A stretch of 64,000 nt of DNA from Haloarcula nitratireducens (GCF_019599505.1 NZ_RKLT01000001.1:1178001-1242000), one strand, 5' to 3'; counted from the stretch's first letter, positions 52,913-63,403 are shown. The notes: a model not told the origin generated them from the letters alone. Program-made: numbers and translations.

Positions 52913-53655
52913 CGGACCGCCTCCCGCGCGAGCCAGTCGTCCGCGGTCTCCCGGACCGCTCGCAGGACCTCGGGGTCGTCGCTCGCCCGGCCGACGCTGA
53001 CGGCGTCGGCACCGTACTCGAAGTACTCGGTGGCCGTCGCCCGGTCGCGGACGCCGTTGTTGGCGATAACGAACAGGTCGGTCGCCTCGACGACGTCTCC
53101 GACCACGGCTTCCGAGTCCATGGAGTCGACGTGAATCGCGTCGCCGCCCGCGCTTTCGACCGTGCGAGCGATCTCTGTGAGATCGACGCCGTCGACTTCC
53201 GTCCGGACCTTCACGGAGACGGTCGCCCCCGCGTCCGAAGCGGCCGCGACCTGTTCGGCCAGTCGTTCGGGGTCGGCGAGGAGGGACTGGCCGGCACCGG
53301 CGGCGCACATCTCCGCCTGTCGGCAGTGCGCGTTGAGTTCGAGGACGGCGTCGTGGCGGGCGCAGACGCGAGCGGCGCGTTCGACCGGACCGAGCGACGC
53401 GCTCCGGACGTTGAACGCCGGTCGGAGCGACGCGTCGGCGAGCGCCGCGAGCTGCTCGTCGACGAACGCCACGGGGTCTCCGGGCAGGAATTCCTCGCGG
53501 TCCCGGTCGACCATTCGGCGGGCGGCCTCGCACGTGGGCTCGTCCAGCGCGATGCCGCCGAGGAACGCACAGCCGACGTGTTCCCCGACCGAGCGCGCCC
53601 ACGCGGCGTCGGACTGGCCGCTGAGGCTCGCCAGCGCGACCCGCGGGCGGAACAT
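52909..53655 (-). CDS. dihydrouridine synthase-like TIM-barrel flavoprotein
   Basis: The 248-residue protein has the FMN-barrel features of the Dus/dihydroorotate dehydrogenase group: LELNAHCRQAEMCAAGAGQS near residue 105, ATVSVKVRTEVDGVD with the Lys of the flavin site, GGDAIHVDSMDS, and VIANNGVRDRATATEYFEYG followed by ADAVSVGRAS. It lacks the C-terminal helical tRNA-binding domain of true Dus enzymes and resembles the short form of methanogens. It overlaps citG-like by four bases and cofD by one, so its role is probably in coenzyme metabolism. Confidence 0.78.
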   Translation of the reverse strand: MFRPRVALASLSGQSDAAWARSVGEHVGCAFLGGIALDEPTCEAARRMVDRDREEFLPGDPVAFVDEQLAALADASLRPAFNVRSASLGPVERAARVCARHDAVLELNAHCRQAEMCAAGAGQSLLADPERLAEQVAAASDAGATVSVKVRTEVDGVDLTEIARTVESAGGDAIHVDSMDSEAVVGDVVEATDLFVIANNGVRDRATATEYFEYGADAVSVGRASDDPEVLRAVRETADDWLAREAVR

Positions 53656-54647
53656 CAGGCCACCTCCGCGAGGGCGTCGGCGACGGCGCGGGCGACTCGT
53701 GCCGAGTCGGTTTCGTCGGAGAGCGTCGTATCGGTGCGGACGACCGGGCGGGAGAGCGACGTCTCGTCGTCGTCGTCGAGGACGAACGCGTCCGCGAAGG
53801 GGTAGCCCTCGGCGACGCCCGCGGTGCTCGGCTCGCGGCCCACGCCGGCCATGAGGTCGGCGGCGGGACCGGAGAACACCTCGTCGCCGACGAACGGCGA
53901 GACGGCGACGACGGGCGTCTCGGCGAGCGCCGCTCGAATGCCGTCGAGGGCGAGCATCGGTCCGAGCGACGTGACGGGGTTCGAGGGACCGATCACCACC
54001 GGCTCGGAGAGCGCCGACCGCACGGCGTCGGTGGCCGTCGCCGTTTCCTGGCCGCGGAACTCCACGTTCTCGACCGCCGGGTCACCGTTCCGGCCGACCC
54101 ACCACTCCTGAAAGTGCATCGGCCTGTCCGGGGTGTGGACGATGGTCGCTACGGGATCGTCACTCATCGGCAAGAGCGTCCGGTCGAGACCGAACGCGTC
54201 GGCGAGGATGCGCGTTACCTCGGTCAGCGAGCGTCCCTCGTCCAGCAGCGAGGTGCGCGTGAGGTGAACTGCGCGATCCCGGTCGCCGATGTGCATGAAC
54301 TCGGCGACGCCCGAGAATCGCCGCCAGCGAGCGATGTCGCGGCCCGCGGTCTGTGCGTCGTCGGGGAGATAGCGCGGGCCGGCGTCGAGGTCGGCGGCCT
54401 CGGCGAGCCGACGGAGTTCGTCGTGGGTCTCGGCCGTATCGCCGGCGAGACCCCACCACGTCTCCCGGTCGAGTTCGCCGCCGTCGAGAAAGAGCATCGT
54501 ATCGAGGTCCGGACAGACGAGGTGCCCGCCCAGTTCGACGTCGTCGCCGGTGTTGGCGACGACTGTCGCGTCCTCGGGGTCGAACACGTCGTCGGCACCG
54601 GCCAGCAGCTTCGGCGTCCCGGTGCCGCCGGCGAGGAACGTCACCAT
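53655..54647 (-). CDS. cofD: 2-phospho-L-lactate transferase
   Basis: The 330-residue enzyme transfers the lactyl (or enolpyruvyl) phosphate group from its guanosine diphosphate carrier to the deazaflavin Fo during coenzyme F420 synthesis. [20 protein letters not shown] at the N-terminus, [19 protein letters not shown] with its metal-binding Asp, [15 protein letters not shown] near residue 220 and [20 protein letters not shown] are diagnostic. A CTTTTACCG TATA element 26-28 nt upstream points to a leaderless start. First gene of the four-gene operon. Confidence 0.95.
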   Translation of the reverse strand: MVTFLAGGTGTPKLLAGADDVFDPEDATVVANTGDDVELGGHLVCPDLDTMLFLDGGELDRETWWGLAGDTAETHDELRRLAEAADLDAGPRYLPDDAQTAGRDIARWRRFSGVAEFMHIGDRDRAVHLTRTSLLDEGRSLTEVTRILADAFGLDRTLLPMSDDPVATIVHTPDRPMHFQEWWVGRNGDPAVENVEFRGQETATATDAVRSALSEPVVIGPSNPVTSLGPMLALDGIRAALAETPVVAVSPFVGDEVFSGPAADLMAGVGREPSTAGVAEGYPFADAFVLDDDDETSLSRPVVRTDTTLSDETDSARVARAVADALAEVA

Positions 54648-54670
54648 ACGCCGACGTAGGGGGGACGGGC

Positions 54671-54680
54671 GGTAAAAGGG
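54671..54680 (-). promoter_or_regulatory. TATA box of cofD operon
   Basis: The minus strand reads CCCTTTTACC, centred about 28 nt before the cofD ATG. It would drive cofD and the three overlapping genes below it. Confidence 0.5.
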
Positions 54681-54816
54681 TGACCCATGTCGGCCGCCGC
54701 GAGATCCCCCGCGTCAGCCGCGGCTCCCGCCCGTCTCGGCGGTCTGAGAATCAGTCCTGAAAACTGCGCGGATACACTCAAGGTAGTCGGCCGTCAGCGG
54801 ACACGTACAGAGAGTC

Positions 54817-55356
54817 ATGCGTCCCGCGAACGCACATCGATTCGCCCCCGCCGCCCCCGACGAGGAGTACGTCTTCGGTTCCTGTACGCCGGGCTGGCAC
54901 AGCGCTGCGAGCCACGGCGCCGCCCTCGCCGACTGGATCTCGACGATGCGCGAGAACGGCGTCGAGCGCGTCTGCTGTCTCCTCCCCGGCAGGCAACTCG
55001 ACGAGAGCGGTGCGAACCTCGACCGCTACCGCGAGGCCTTCGGCGAGTCGAACGTCCTCCACGCGCCGGTCCCCGACCACCGACTCGTCCCCGAGTCGCT
55101 CCTCCACGAGGAGATCCTCCCGTTCCTCGCCGCGGCGCGCGACGACGAGGCCCGCGTCGTCGTCCACTGTCTCGCCGGGATCGGCCGCACCGGGCAGGTG
55201 CTGGCCGCGTGGCTCGTCTACAACCGGGATTACGGCCCCGACAGAGCGATCGAGACGGTCGAAGAGATGGGGCGGGACGCCCGGGACGCCGTCGTAACTG
55301 AGAACGCGACCGACGCGGAGCTGGTCGACCTGCTGGGGTCCGTCGCGCGGCGCTGA
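54817..55356 (+). CDS. dual-specificity/tyrosine protein phosphatase-like protein
   Basis: The 179-residue protein has the cysteine phosphatase P-loop VVHCLAGIGRTGQVLAAWLV near residue 110 (HCxxGxxRT), with a general-acid Asp in VPDHRLVPESL about 30 residues before it. The compact size fits cyclin-dependent-kinase-inhibitor or dual-specificity phosphatases. It may act on phosphoproteins or phosphorylated small molecules. Divergent from cofD; starts at the ATG giving MRPANAHRFAPA. Confidence 0.88.
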   Translation: MRPANAHRFAPAAPDEEYVFGSCTPGWHSAASHGAALADWISTMRENGVERVCCLLPGRQLDESGANLDRYREAFGESNVLHAPVPDHRLVPESLLHEEILPFLAAARDDEARVVVHCLAGIGRTGQVLAAWLVYNRDYGPDRAIETVEEMGRDARDAVVTENATDAELVDLLGSVARR

Positions 55357-55430
55357 TTCGGGGAACTCTCGGCGAACACCTGTCCTCGCGTGCAGTACCG
55401 TTTTGCCGGGGGCCGGCATATACGGCCGTA

Positions 55431-56654
55431 ATGACCACCATCAAGGACAGCGTCCACGACCACATCGCGGTCGAGGGCGTCGCCGAGGCGCTGCTGGAGA
55501 CGCCGCCGGTCCAGCGGCTCCGCCGCGTCAAGCAACTCGGCACGGTGACGCTGGTCTACCCCTCCGCCAACCACACTCGCTTCGAGCACTCTCTCGGCGT
55601 CTACTACCTGGCCGCCCGGGCGCTCTCGCATCTCGGCATCGAGGGCCAGCAGGCCGAGCGGGTCCGCGCCGCTACGCTCCTCCACGACGTGGGTCACTGC
55701 CCCTACAGCCACAACGTCGAGGAACTCGTCCACCGGAAGACCGGGAAGTACCACGACGACGTCCACGAGATCCTCGACACCGGCGAGGTGGCTCGCGTCC
55801 TCACCGAGCACGGGCTGAACCCGGACCGCGTCGCCGACCTCGTCGCGGGCGACGGCGAACTCGGACAGCTCGTCTCGGGCGAACTCGACGTCGACCGGAT
55901 GGACTACCTCGTCCGGGACGCCCACCACACCGGCGTCCCCTACGGCACCATCGACCACGAGCGACTGGTCCGGGAGCTGTCTTTCGTCGACGGCGAACTC
56001 GTCCTGGACGAGGGGAACGTCCAGACGGCCGAATCGCTCCTGCTCGCCCGGGCGCTGATGAACCCGACCGTCTATCAACACCACGTCGCCCGCATCGCCA
56101 AGTCGATGCTCCGGCGCGGGACCGAGCGGTTGCTGACCGCGACGAACGCGACGGCGTCGGACCTGCGCCGCTGGGACGACGCCGATCTGCTCGTCCGCCT
56201 CCGTCGCTGCGACGAGACGGCCGAGTACGCCCGTCGCTTGAGCGAACGCGACCTCTACAAGCGAGCGGTCTGGGCCGAGCGGACCGCCGTCCCCGACGAA
56301 CTGCTCGACGCCGACCACCGGGACGTGCGGGCGATGGAACACTCGATCGCCGACGAGGCCAACGTCGACCACGATTCGGTCGTCCTCGACGTGCCGGCCG
56401 AACCGTCGATGACCGAGTCCAGCAGCCGCGTCCTCGTCAACGGCGAGATACGGCGGTTGAGCGACCAGTCGACGCTCGTCAACGCTATCCGGGCCGCCCA
56501 GCGCGATCAGTGGCGACTCGGCGTCTACGCGCCCGAAGCCGACAGCGACCGGGTCGGTGACGTAGCCATCCGCGAGCTCGGACTCGACCTCGACGGCGCT
56601 CGCGTTCGCGACGTCCGTCCCGGAATCCACGCGACCCTCGATGAGTTTAACTGA
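55431..56654 (+). CDS. HD-domain phosphohydrolase
   Basis: The 407-residue protein starts TTIKDSVHDHIAVEGVAEAL and has HD-superfamily metal ligands: His in SANHTRFEHSLGVYYLA, the HD pair in AATLLHDVGHCPYSHNVEEL, and Asp in SGELDVDRMDYLVRDAHHTG. This arrangement resembles SAMHD1-like and dGTPase-like proteins of archaea, so a nucleotide triphosphohydrolase is plausible but not proven. A CCGTTTTGCC element about 28 nt upstream favours the chosen ATG. Confidence 0.9.
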   Translation: MTTIKDSVHDHIAVEGVAEALLETPPVQRLRRVKQLGTVTLVYPSANHTRFEHSLGVYYLAARALSHLGIEGQQAERVRAATLLHDVGHCPYSHNVEELVHRKTGKYHDDVHEILDTGEVARVLTEHGLNPDRVADLVAGDGELGQLVSGELDVDRMDYLVRDAHHTGVPYGTIDHERLVRELSFVDGELVLDEGNVQTAESLLLARALMNPTVYQHHVARIAKSMLRRGTERLLTATNATASDLRRWDDADLLVRLRRCDETAEYARRLSERDLYKRAVWAERTAVPDELLDADHRDVRAMEHSIADEANVDHDSVVLDVPAEPSMTESSSRVLVNGEIRRLSDQSTLVNAIRAAQRDQWRLGVYAPEADSDRVGDVAIRELGLDLDGARVRDVRPGIHATLDEFN

Positions 56655-56675
56655 CCGTCGCGTCGAGACTCGACC

Positions 56676-57713
56676 ATGATTATCGAGGGGACTATCGTCA
56701 GGGGCCGGGAGTTCGAACCCGTCGAGGGGCGTGTCGTCGTCGAGAACGGCGAGATAGCCGCCGTCGAAGAAGACAGCGTCGAGAGCGACGACATCGTCTG
56801 CCCGGCGTTCGTCAACGCCCACACACACATCGGCGACTCGATCGCCAAAGAGGCCGGCGAGGGGCTCTCGCTCGAAGAACTGGTCGCGCCCCCGGACGGC
56901 CTGAAACACCGCCTCCTCCGCGAGGCCGACCAGTCGGAACTCGTCGAGGCGATGGCGCACTCGCTTTCCTACATGGAGCAGTCGGGGACCGGCGCGTTCG
57001 TCGAGTTCCGCGAGGGCGGCGTCGACGGCATCCGCGCCATCCGGGCCGCGCTCGCGGACTCGGACCTCGAAAGCGTGATCCTCGGCCGCGAGACGGTCGA
57101 CGCGATGGAGATAGCCGACGGCTTCGGCGCGAGCGGTGCCAACGACGACGAGTTCGGTAACGAGCGACGGGCGACCCGCAGGGCCGGGAAGCTGTTCGGC
57201 ATCCACGCCGGCGAGGTCGATAGCTCCGACATCAACGCGGCGCTGGATCTGGACCCGGACTTCCTGGTTCACATGGTCCACGCCGAGGACCTCCACTTAG
57301 AACGGGTCGCCGACAGCGAGATCCCCGTCGCCGTCTGCCCGCGGTCGAACCTCGTCACCGACGTCGGCCTGCCGCCCGTCGAGGAACTGGCGAGGAGAAC
57401 CACCGTCGCGCTGGGGACTGACAACGTCTTTCTCAACAGCCCCTCCATGTTCCGCGAGATGGCGTTCACCGCGAAGCTGTTCGACGTCTCGGCGCGGGAC
57501 GTCCTCCGGATGGCGACGGTCAACGGGGCCGAACTCGCCGGGCTCGACTGCGGACTCGTCGAGGAGGGCCGCCCCGCGCGCTTGCTGGTCCTCGACGGCG
57601 ACTCCGACAACCTCGCCGGCGCGCGGAACGCGATTCGGGCGGTCGTCCGTCGGGCTGGCACGTCGGACGTGAAGCGCGTCGTCTCGCCGGACCGAGACGA
57701 TCCACGGAAGTAA
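56676..57713 (+). CDS. amidohydrolase-family protein
   Basis: The 345-residue metal-dependent hydrolase has an N-terminal beta-sandwich strand set, the metal motif FVNAHTHIGDSIAKEAGE near residue 46, His ligands in LFGIHAGEVDSSD and HMVHAEDLHLERV, and the catalytic Asp in ALGTDNVFLNSPSMFREM. This is the cytosine deaminase or S-adenosylhomocysteine deaminase-like branch. Substrate is unknown. It follows the HD-domain gene by 21 bp and may be co-transcribed with it, hinting at nucleotide or nucleobase metabolism. Confidence 0.88.
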   Translation: MIIEGTIVRGREFEPVEGRVVVENGEIAAVEEDSVESDDIVCPAFVNAHTHIGDSIAKEAGEGLSLEELVAPPDGLKHRLLREADQSELVEAMAHSLSYMEQSGTGAFVEFREGGVDGIRAIRAALADSDLESVILGRETVDAMEIADGFGASGANDDEFGNERRATRRAGKLFGIHAGEVDSSDINAALDLDPDFLVHMVHAEDLHLERVADSEIPVAVCPRSNLVTDVGLPPVEELARRTTVALGTDNVFLNSPSMFREMAFTAKLFDVSARDVLRMATVNGAELAGLDCGLVEEGRPARLLVLDGDSDNLAGARNAIRAVVRRAGTSDVKRVVSPDRDDPRK

Positions 57714-57860
57714 TCGGCACAGTTCCGGTTCGCCGAGTGTCGCATCGCCGCCCCTCACGGTCTACTCAGACACGCCGTCGAAGACGATACCGCGTAGTTC
57801 GCCGACAGAAGGACGCCGGGTCGCGAAAGCGGCCGACTCTCACGGTCCCGGTACGCAGTA

Positions 57861-57870
57861 CGCTTTTACT
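57861..57870 (+). promoter_or_regulatory. TATA box of SHOCT-domain gene
   Basis: CGCTTTTACT is centred about 28 nt before the ATG at 57894, implying a leaderless transcript for the small membrane protein. Confidence 0.5.
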
Positions 57871-57893
57871 CTCCGCTGTGCAAGGTCCGAGCG

Positions 57894-58280
57894 ATGTCCG
57901 CCACCGACCGCGCACTCGGCACGCCGGGCCGCCTGCTGCTCGGCGGCGTCGCCCTCTTCGTCGGTCTCACCGTCGCTGCCGCCCTGTTGGCCCTGTTGCA
58001 GAATCTCGTCGCGGTACTTCTGGGCCTGCTCGTCACCGGTTTGCTCGTCGCCGGCGTCGGCTACGCGCTGTACTGGGCCGCTTCGACGATTCTCGGTAGC
58101 GGCGAGAGTGAAGACGAGGCCACCGAGTTCTCGCCGGCGACTACGACCGCCGGCTCACAGGACGAGGTCGACCGCGCCGCGGAGCGATACACGAACGGCG
58201 AACTCACCGAATCGGAGTTCGAGCGCGAACTGGAAGCGGTGATGGCCGACGACGACGAACTGGAGTCGGAGCCGAACTGA
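57894..58280 (+). CDS. two-helix membrane protein with SHOCT domain
   Basis: The 128-residue protein has two membrane helices (about 14-37, LLLGGVALFVGLTVAAALLA, and 40-64, VAVLLGLLVTGLLVAGVGYA), an acidic linker, and a C-terminal short SHOCT helix pair: AERYTNGELTESEFERELEA. SHOCT domains serve as oligomerisation or docking elements in many small membrane proteins. Function unknown. It stands alone between the amidohydrolase and UspA genes. Confidence 0.85.
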   Translation: MSATDRALGTPGRLLLGGVALFVGLTVAAALLALLQNLVAVLLGLLVTGLLVAGVGYALYWAASTILGSGESEDEATEFSPATTTAGSQDEVDRAAERYTNGELTESEFERELEAVMADDDELESEPN

Positions 58281-58342
58281 TCGGTGCTGTCGTGTGTTAT
58301 CACGCACCAAATAACTAAGCCGGTCGCCGACCAACTACCGGC

Positions 58343-58819
58343 ATGTACGACCGGATTCTAGTCCCGACGGACGGGTCGGCGGGAATGGGCGGTGTCGTGC
58401 GCCACGCCGTCGAACTGGCGGCGTTCCACGACGCCGAGATTCACGGTCTCTACGTCGTCGAGACCGGCCGGTACAGCACGCTCCCGGTGAAGACGGGCTG
58501 GGAGAACCTCACCGAGATGCTGCGCGAGGAGGGGGAGACTGCCCTGGACGACCTCCGAGAGCGGACCGGCGACGTGGCCGTCGAGACGGTCACGAGAGAC
58601 GGCGTCCCGAGCACCGCCATCGTCGAGTACGCCCTCGACGCCGACTGCGACGCCATCGTGATGGGGACCCACGGTCGCGGCGGCATCGACCGCCTCTTGC
58701 TCGGGAGCGTCGCCGAGCGGGTCGTCCGCGCGTCGCCGGTCCCGGTGACGACGGTGCCGGTGAGCGACCACGAGATGACGGCCCCGACCGACGAGACAGA
58801 GGCCCGAGCGCCGGAGTGA
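58343..58819 (+). CDS. universal stress protein (UspA family)
   Basis: The 158-residue protein has the UspA fold: YDRILVPTDGSAGMGGVVRH at the start, and the ATP-binding GTHGRGGIDRLLLGSVAERV near residue 113 followed by RASPVPVTTVPV. The G-x2-G-x9-G(S/T) ATP motif appears intact, so it is probably the nucleotide-binding type. A CCAAATAACT element is about 30 nt upstream of the start. Haloarchaea have many such proteins; no specific stress can be named. Confidence 0.92.
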   Translation: MYDRILVPTDGSAGMGGVVRHAVELAAFHDAEIHGLYVVETGRYSTLPVKTGWENLTEMLREEGETALDDLRERTGDVAVETVTRDGVPSTAIVEYALDADCDAIVMGTHGRGGIDRLLLGSVAERVVRASPVPVTTVPVSDHEMTAPTDETEARAPE

Positions 58820-58835
58820 TCGAAGCCGCCGCCGC

Positions 58836-59777
58836 TCACAGCGGTCGCAGGTGGTCGCAGTCCCCCGCCGAGACGGTCACGCGCTCGTCGCCGGTATCGA
58901 CGACGAGTCCCCCCGGGAACTCGACGGCGACGGCCTCGCCCTCCACGACACCGTCCGGCGTCTCGACGCGGACTCGCTTGCCGAGCGTCGTCGCGTACTC
59001 CCGCCACTCGGCGACTGCCGTCTCCGGGTCCCGCCGTAACTCCTCGAACAGTTCGAGCAATCGCTGCGTGAACACGCGCCTGTCGACGGGATCGCCGAGT
59101 TCCGCCGAGAGGCTCGTCGGGTTCGCCTCGGCGGGCAGGTCCTCGGGATCGACGTTCGCGTTGACGCCGATGCCGACGATTATCCACGAGGCGCGGTCCG
59201 CCTCTCCCTCCATCTCGGTGAGGATACCGACGAGTTTCCGCTCGTCCCCGTCGCTCTCGACGAGGACGTCGTTGGGCCACTTGATGCCCGCGTCGACGCC
59301 GACCTCGCGGGCCGCCCGCGCCGCGGCGACGGAGGCCGCCAGCGTGAACGCCGGGGCCTGTGCCATCGGTACGTCCGGTCGGAAGAGGATAGAGAGCCAG
59401 ACGCCGCCGCTCGGCGAGGACCACTCCCGGTCGAGTCGCCCCCGACCGCCGGTCTGCTCGTCGGCGAGGACGACGACGTCCTCGGCCCCCGCCGCCGCGA
59501 GGTCCCGCGCCCGTGCGTTCGTACTCGGGATGCTGTCGTGATACTCCACCTCGAAGGGCGCGTCGAGACCGTATTCGACGGCCTCGCCGCCGAACTCCGG
59601 CACTGCGGCCAGCGAGTAGCCCGCGTCGTCGCTGGCGATATCGAATCCCGCCTCGCGGAGCGCCTCGACGTGCTTCCAGACCGCCGACCGCGAGATGTCG
59701 AGTTCCTCGGCGAGTTCGGGACCCGAAACCGGCCCGTCCGAGAGCGCGTCGAGCACTCGGTGTCGCGTTTCGTTCAT
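58836..59777 (-). CDS. birA: biotin-protein ligase with N-terminal HTH
   Basis: The 313-residue protein attaches biotin to carboxylase carrier domains. It has a winged helix (about 1-58, SGPELAEELDISRSAVWKHV) that can repress biotin genes, the catalytic domain with STNARARDLAAAGAEDVVVL, TGGRGRLDREWSSPSGGVWL and GIKWPNDVLVESDGD (catalytic Lys), and a small C-terminal barrel. An ATG nine codons in is chosen; CTTTGTACC about 27 nt upstream could be its TATA box. The target is probably PccA, about 2 kb away. Confidence 0.94.
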   Translation of the reverse strand: MNETRHRVLDALSDGPVSGPELAEELDISRSAVWKHVEALREAGFDIASDDAGYSLAAVPEFGGEAVEYGLDAPFEVEYHDSIPSTNARARDLAAAGAEDVVVLADEQTGGRGRLDREWSSPSGGVWLSILFRPDVPMAQAPAFTLAASVAAARAAREVGVDAGIKWPNDVLVESDGDERKLVGILTEMEGEADRASWIIVGIGVNANVDPEDLPAEANPTSLSAELGDPVDRRVFTQRLLELFEELRRDPETAVAEWREYATTLGKRVRVETPDGVVEGEAVAVEFPGGLVVDTGDERVTVSAGDCDHLRPL

Positions 59778-60084
59778 ACCCGGCGTAGCGCGGCGAGGGT
59801 ACAAAGCAGTTGGCAGAGTTGGGCGGCTGCCGCTGCAGCGGGAATATCTTTCCGGGTTCGTTGAAACCCTCCGCAGAGGATATATCCTGACTCGACGTGG
59901 TCAGTGCAGGGACCATAGTTAGCATGTGTATCACGGTTCAATTTTTCAAAAACCAGTTCCCGTCGGGGAATAGACGGTGGTCTTGGCGTAGTAATCCTCT
60001 AGACGTGTCTCGTCGGGATCTATACCGAAGATTTGGTCGTTATTTCTCCCGACTTCTATTCAGTACCGAGCCACGATCACCGGA
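59778..60084. other. 307-bp AT-richer interval, no gene
   Basis: After the birA promoter the base composition drops in GC compared with the rest of the window. Near 59937-59956 is GGTTCAATTTTTCAAAAACC, whose ends GGTT and AACC are complementary and whose T/A runs could terminate the SDR transcript on the minus strand. No open frame shows haloarchaeal codon bias. It may be a scar of an insertion. Confidence 0.45.
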
Positions 60085-60843
60085 TTATAACTCCTGTTGA
60101 GTCGGTCGAATCAGCAGTTCGTTGACGTCGACATGGCCCGGCTGGCCGACCGCGTAGGTAATAGACCGGGCGATATCCTCGGGCGTGAGAGCGTCCATCG
60201 ACTCTAGCATCTGCTGGGTCTGTTCGCGCTGTTCGTCCTCCGGGATGTGGTCCGCAAGTTCGGTGTCGACGAAACCTGGCTCGATGCGGGTCACTCGGAT
60301 ATCGTTCTCGCCAGTAACCTCTTTCCGAAGGCCTCGAGAGAAACCGTTGACGCCAAATTTCGTCGCGCTGTAGGCGCTCGAACCGGGGAATGACTTCCGG
60401 CCGGCGACAGAGGAGATATTCACGACGTGTCCGGACCCCTGCTGCTGCATTATCGGCAGGACCGCGTGGGTGACGGCCATCAGCCCGCTGAGGTTCACGT
60501 CGACCATCTGCTGGAAGTTGTCCGTGTCCGCGGATTCGACCTGTTCAAGTAGCATTACGCCGGCATTGTTGACGAGAATGTCGATGCGGCCGAACTCGTC
60601 GTGTGTCCGGTCGACTAATTCCTTGACCTCGTCCTCGTCGGTGACGTCCGTCGGAACGACGAGCGCATCGCCGCCAGATGATTCGATCCGGTCGGCTAAC
60701 TGTGCAAGTTCGTCCTCGCGACGGGCCGCGAGCGCGACATTGACTCCTTCCTCTGCCAGCGACTCTGCCGTCGCCTCGCCGATACCAGAGGATGCACCGG
60801 TGATGAGAGCGACCTTTCCGTCGATGTCTTCAATTAGGCTCAT
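60085..60843 (-). CDS. short-chain dehydrogenase/reductase
   Basis: The 252-residue classical SDR has KVALITGASSGIGEATAESL (NAD(P)-binding TGxxxGIG), the NNAGV motif, catalytic Ser in VVNISSVAGRKSF, and Tyr-x-x-x-Lys in SAYSATKFGVNGFSRG. Ala-Arg-Arg after the second strand (ALAARREDEL) suggests NADP preference. Substrate is unknown. The gene lies in an AT-richer, gene-poor segment between birA and pccA, so it may have arrived by transfer; its start ATG gives the standard SDR length. Confidence 0.92.
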   Translation of the reverse strand: MSLIEDIDGKVALITGASSGIGEATAESLAEEGVNVALAARREDELAQLADRIESSGGDALVVPTDVTDEDEVKELVDRTHDEFGRIDILVNNAGVMLLEQVESADTDNFQQMVDVNLSGLMAVTHAVLPIMQQQGSGHVVNISSVAGRKSFPGSSAYSATKFGVNGFSRGLRKEVTGENDIRVTRIEPGFVDTELADHIPEDEQREQTQQMLESMDALTPEDIARSITYAVGQPGHVDVNELLIRPTQQEL

Positions 60844-61237
60844 TGTACACTCCGCATAACGGGGTGACAAATAAGGGGCACCGGGTGAGAGAAACACTGT
60901 CCGGTACTGTCGCTTCAGGCAGTCTCCACCCCATAGTGATGCTTACTTGTCTACTGAGGTTACGTGTCGAAACCGGTAGACGTATTTATACCATTGGGTG
61001 CTGTGCACCGGTTCTGCGCGGATACACGGACGAGAACGAAGATTCTTGTACAGCCTGTATAGATGGTCATCCCATTGCAAGACTCGCTCTCTCCATTCAG
61101 CACAGCACTCTGAACACCACTGCGTTCTGAGAAGGTGGCCAGCGGTCAATACGCACACCTAACTAACGGTTATTTCACATGAAAGAATATCTGAAGAATA
61201 GAGTTTCAACAAAGCCTCTTTTCCCGAAAGTCCCTCG

Positions 61238-61302
61238 CGCTCGTGGCCTGCACATCGCTGTGCGGCCTGCGGCCGTGGTTGCACCGGTTCGGCTCACGAG
61301 CG
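61238..61302. other. candidate structured element (nested inverted repeats)
   Basis: The outer arms CGCTCGTG (61238-61245) and CACGAGCG (61295-61302) are perfect reverse complements 49 bases apart. Inside, GCACA (61250-61254) pairs with TGTGC (61259-61263) around a TCGC loop. The strand of any transcript is unknown. Possible roles are a small RNA, a terminator for neighbouring genes or a mobile-element remnant. Confidence 0.35.
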
Positions 61303-61418
61303 CTCGGACCCTTGCGATCTCCTAACCCCGTGGTGGCCGACCAGTCGGCTTTCGCGTAACTAAAGGCATAATCATTGCACAGAGTAGGAGCGGTGCGGGA
61401 GCGGCGAGCAGCAGCATA

Positions 61419-61476
61419 CCGCGAGCGCCGATGGCGCTCGCGGTTTCACTCCGAGCGCGGCGGACGCCGCGCTCGG
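61419..61476. repeat. two adjacent perfect 11-bp hairpins
   Basis: CCGCGAGCGCC (61419-61429) pairs with GGCGCTCGCGG (61433-61443) with a three-base loop. CCGAGCGCGGC (61451-61461) pairs with GCCGCGCTCGG (61466-61476) with a four-base loop. They lie just downstream of the pccA terminator hairpin and share GAGCGC-type cores, suggesting related units. Confidence 0.55.
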
Positions 61477-61486
61477 CCTTCTTATA

Positions 61487-61536
61487 CTAAATTTTTGCGA
61501 ACGGGGGTCGCCGCAGCGACCCCCTGAAGTAAAAAT

Positions 61537-61540
<4 letters not shown>
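61487..61540 (-). terminator. hairpin terminator at the end of pccA
   Basis: CTAAATTTTT (61487-61496) pairs with AAAAATTTAG (61531-61540), and GGGGGTCGC (61503-61511) with GCGACCCCC (61516-61524). The right arm includes the pccA stop codon. On the minus strand a GC hairpin is followed by the T-rich arm AAAAATTTAG, close to an intrinsic terminator design, which is uncommon for archaea. Confidence 0.6.
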
Positions 61541-63387
<1,847 letters not shown>

Positions 63388-63396
63388 TACCCGTAG

Positions 63397-63403
63397 TCAC
63401 CTC
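63397..63403 (-). promoter_or_regulatory. Shine-Dalgarno of pccA
   Basis: The minus strand reads GAGGTGA, nine bases before the ATG of MSDMFDKV and 18 before the alternative ATG of MFDKV. This decides the start. A GGTTTTATG element just upstream may be a separate promoter. Confidence 0.55.

Larger units (their letters stand above)
60844..61536. other. 693-bp AT-richer region with structured repeats, no gene
   Basis: This is the longest gene-free interval in the window. Bases 60940-61240 have low GC and carry only a doubtful 71-codon Cys-rich frame on the minus strand (60943-61158). From about 61230 to 61320 the sequence is folded by long-range complementarity (CGCTCGTG with CACGAGCG, enclosing GCACA-TCGC-TGTGC). 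From 61419 to 61540 three consecutive hairpins follow. No transposase or terminal repeats are seen. It probably records past insertion or rearrangement. Confidence 0.5.

Noticed and set aside
52073..53602. Extended N-terminus of the CitG-like protein reaching back through the Dus-like gene
   Set aside because: The upstream part is arginine-rich and overlaps a well-supported gene. The conserved start MTPRSTAQNAELALL is at 52912.
60943..61158. 71-codon Cys-rich open frame on the minus strand in the AT-rich gap
   Set aside because: It has no haloarchaeal codon bias, many Trp and Cys codons from AT-rich sequence, and no recognisable motif; probably a chance frame.
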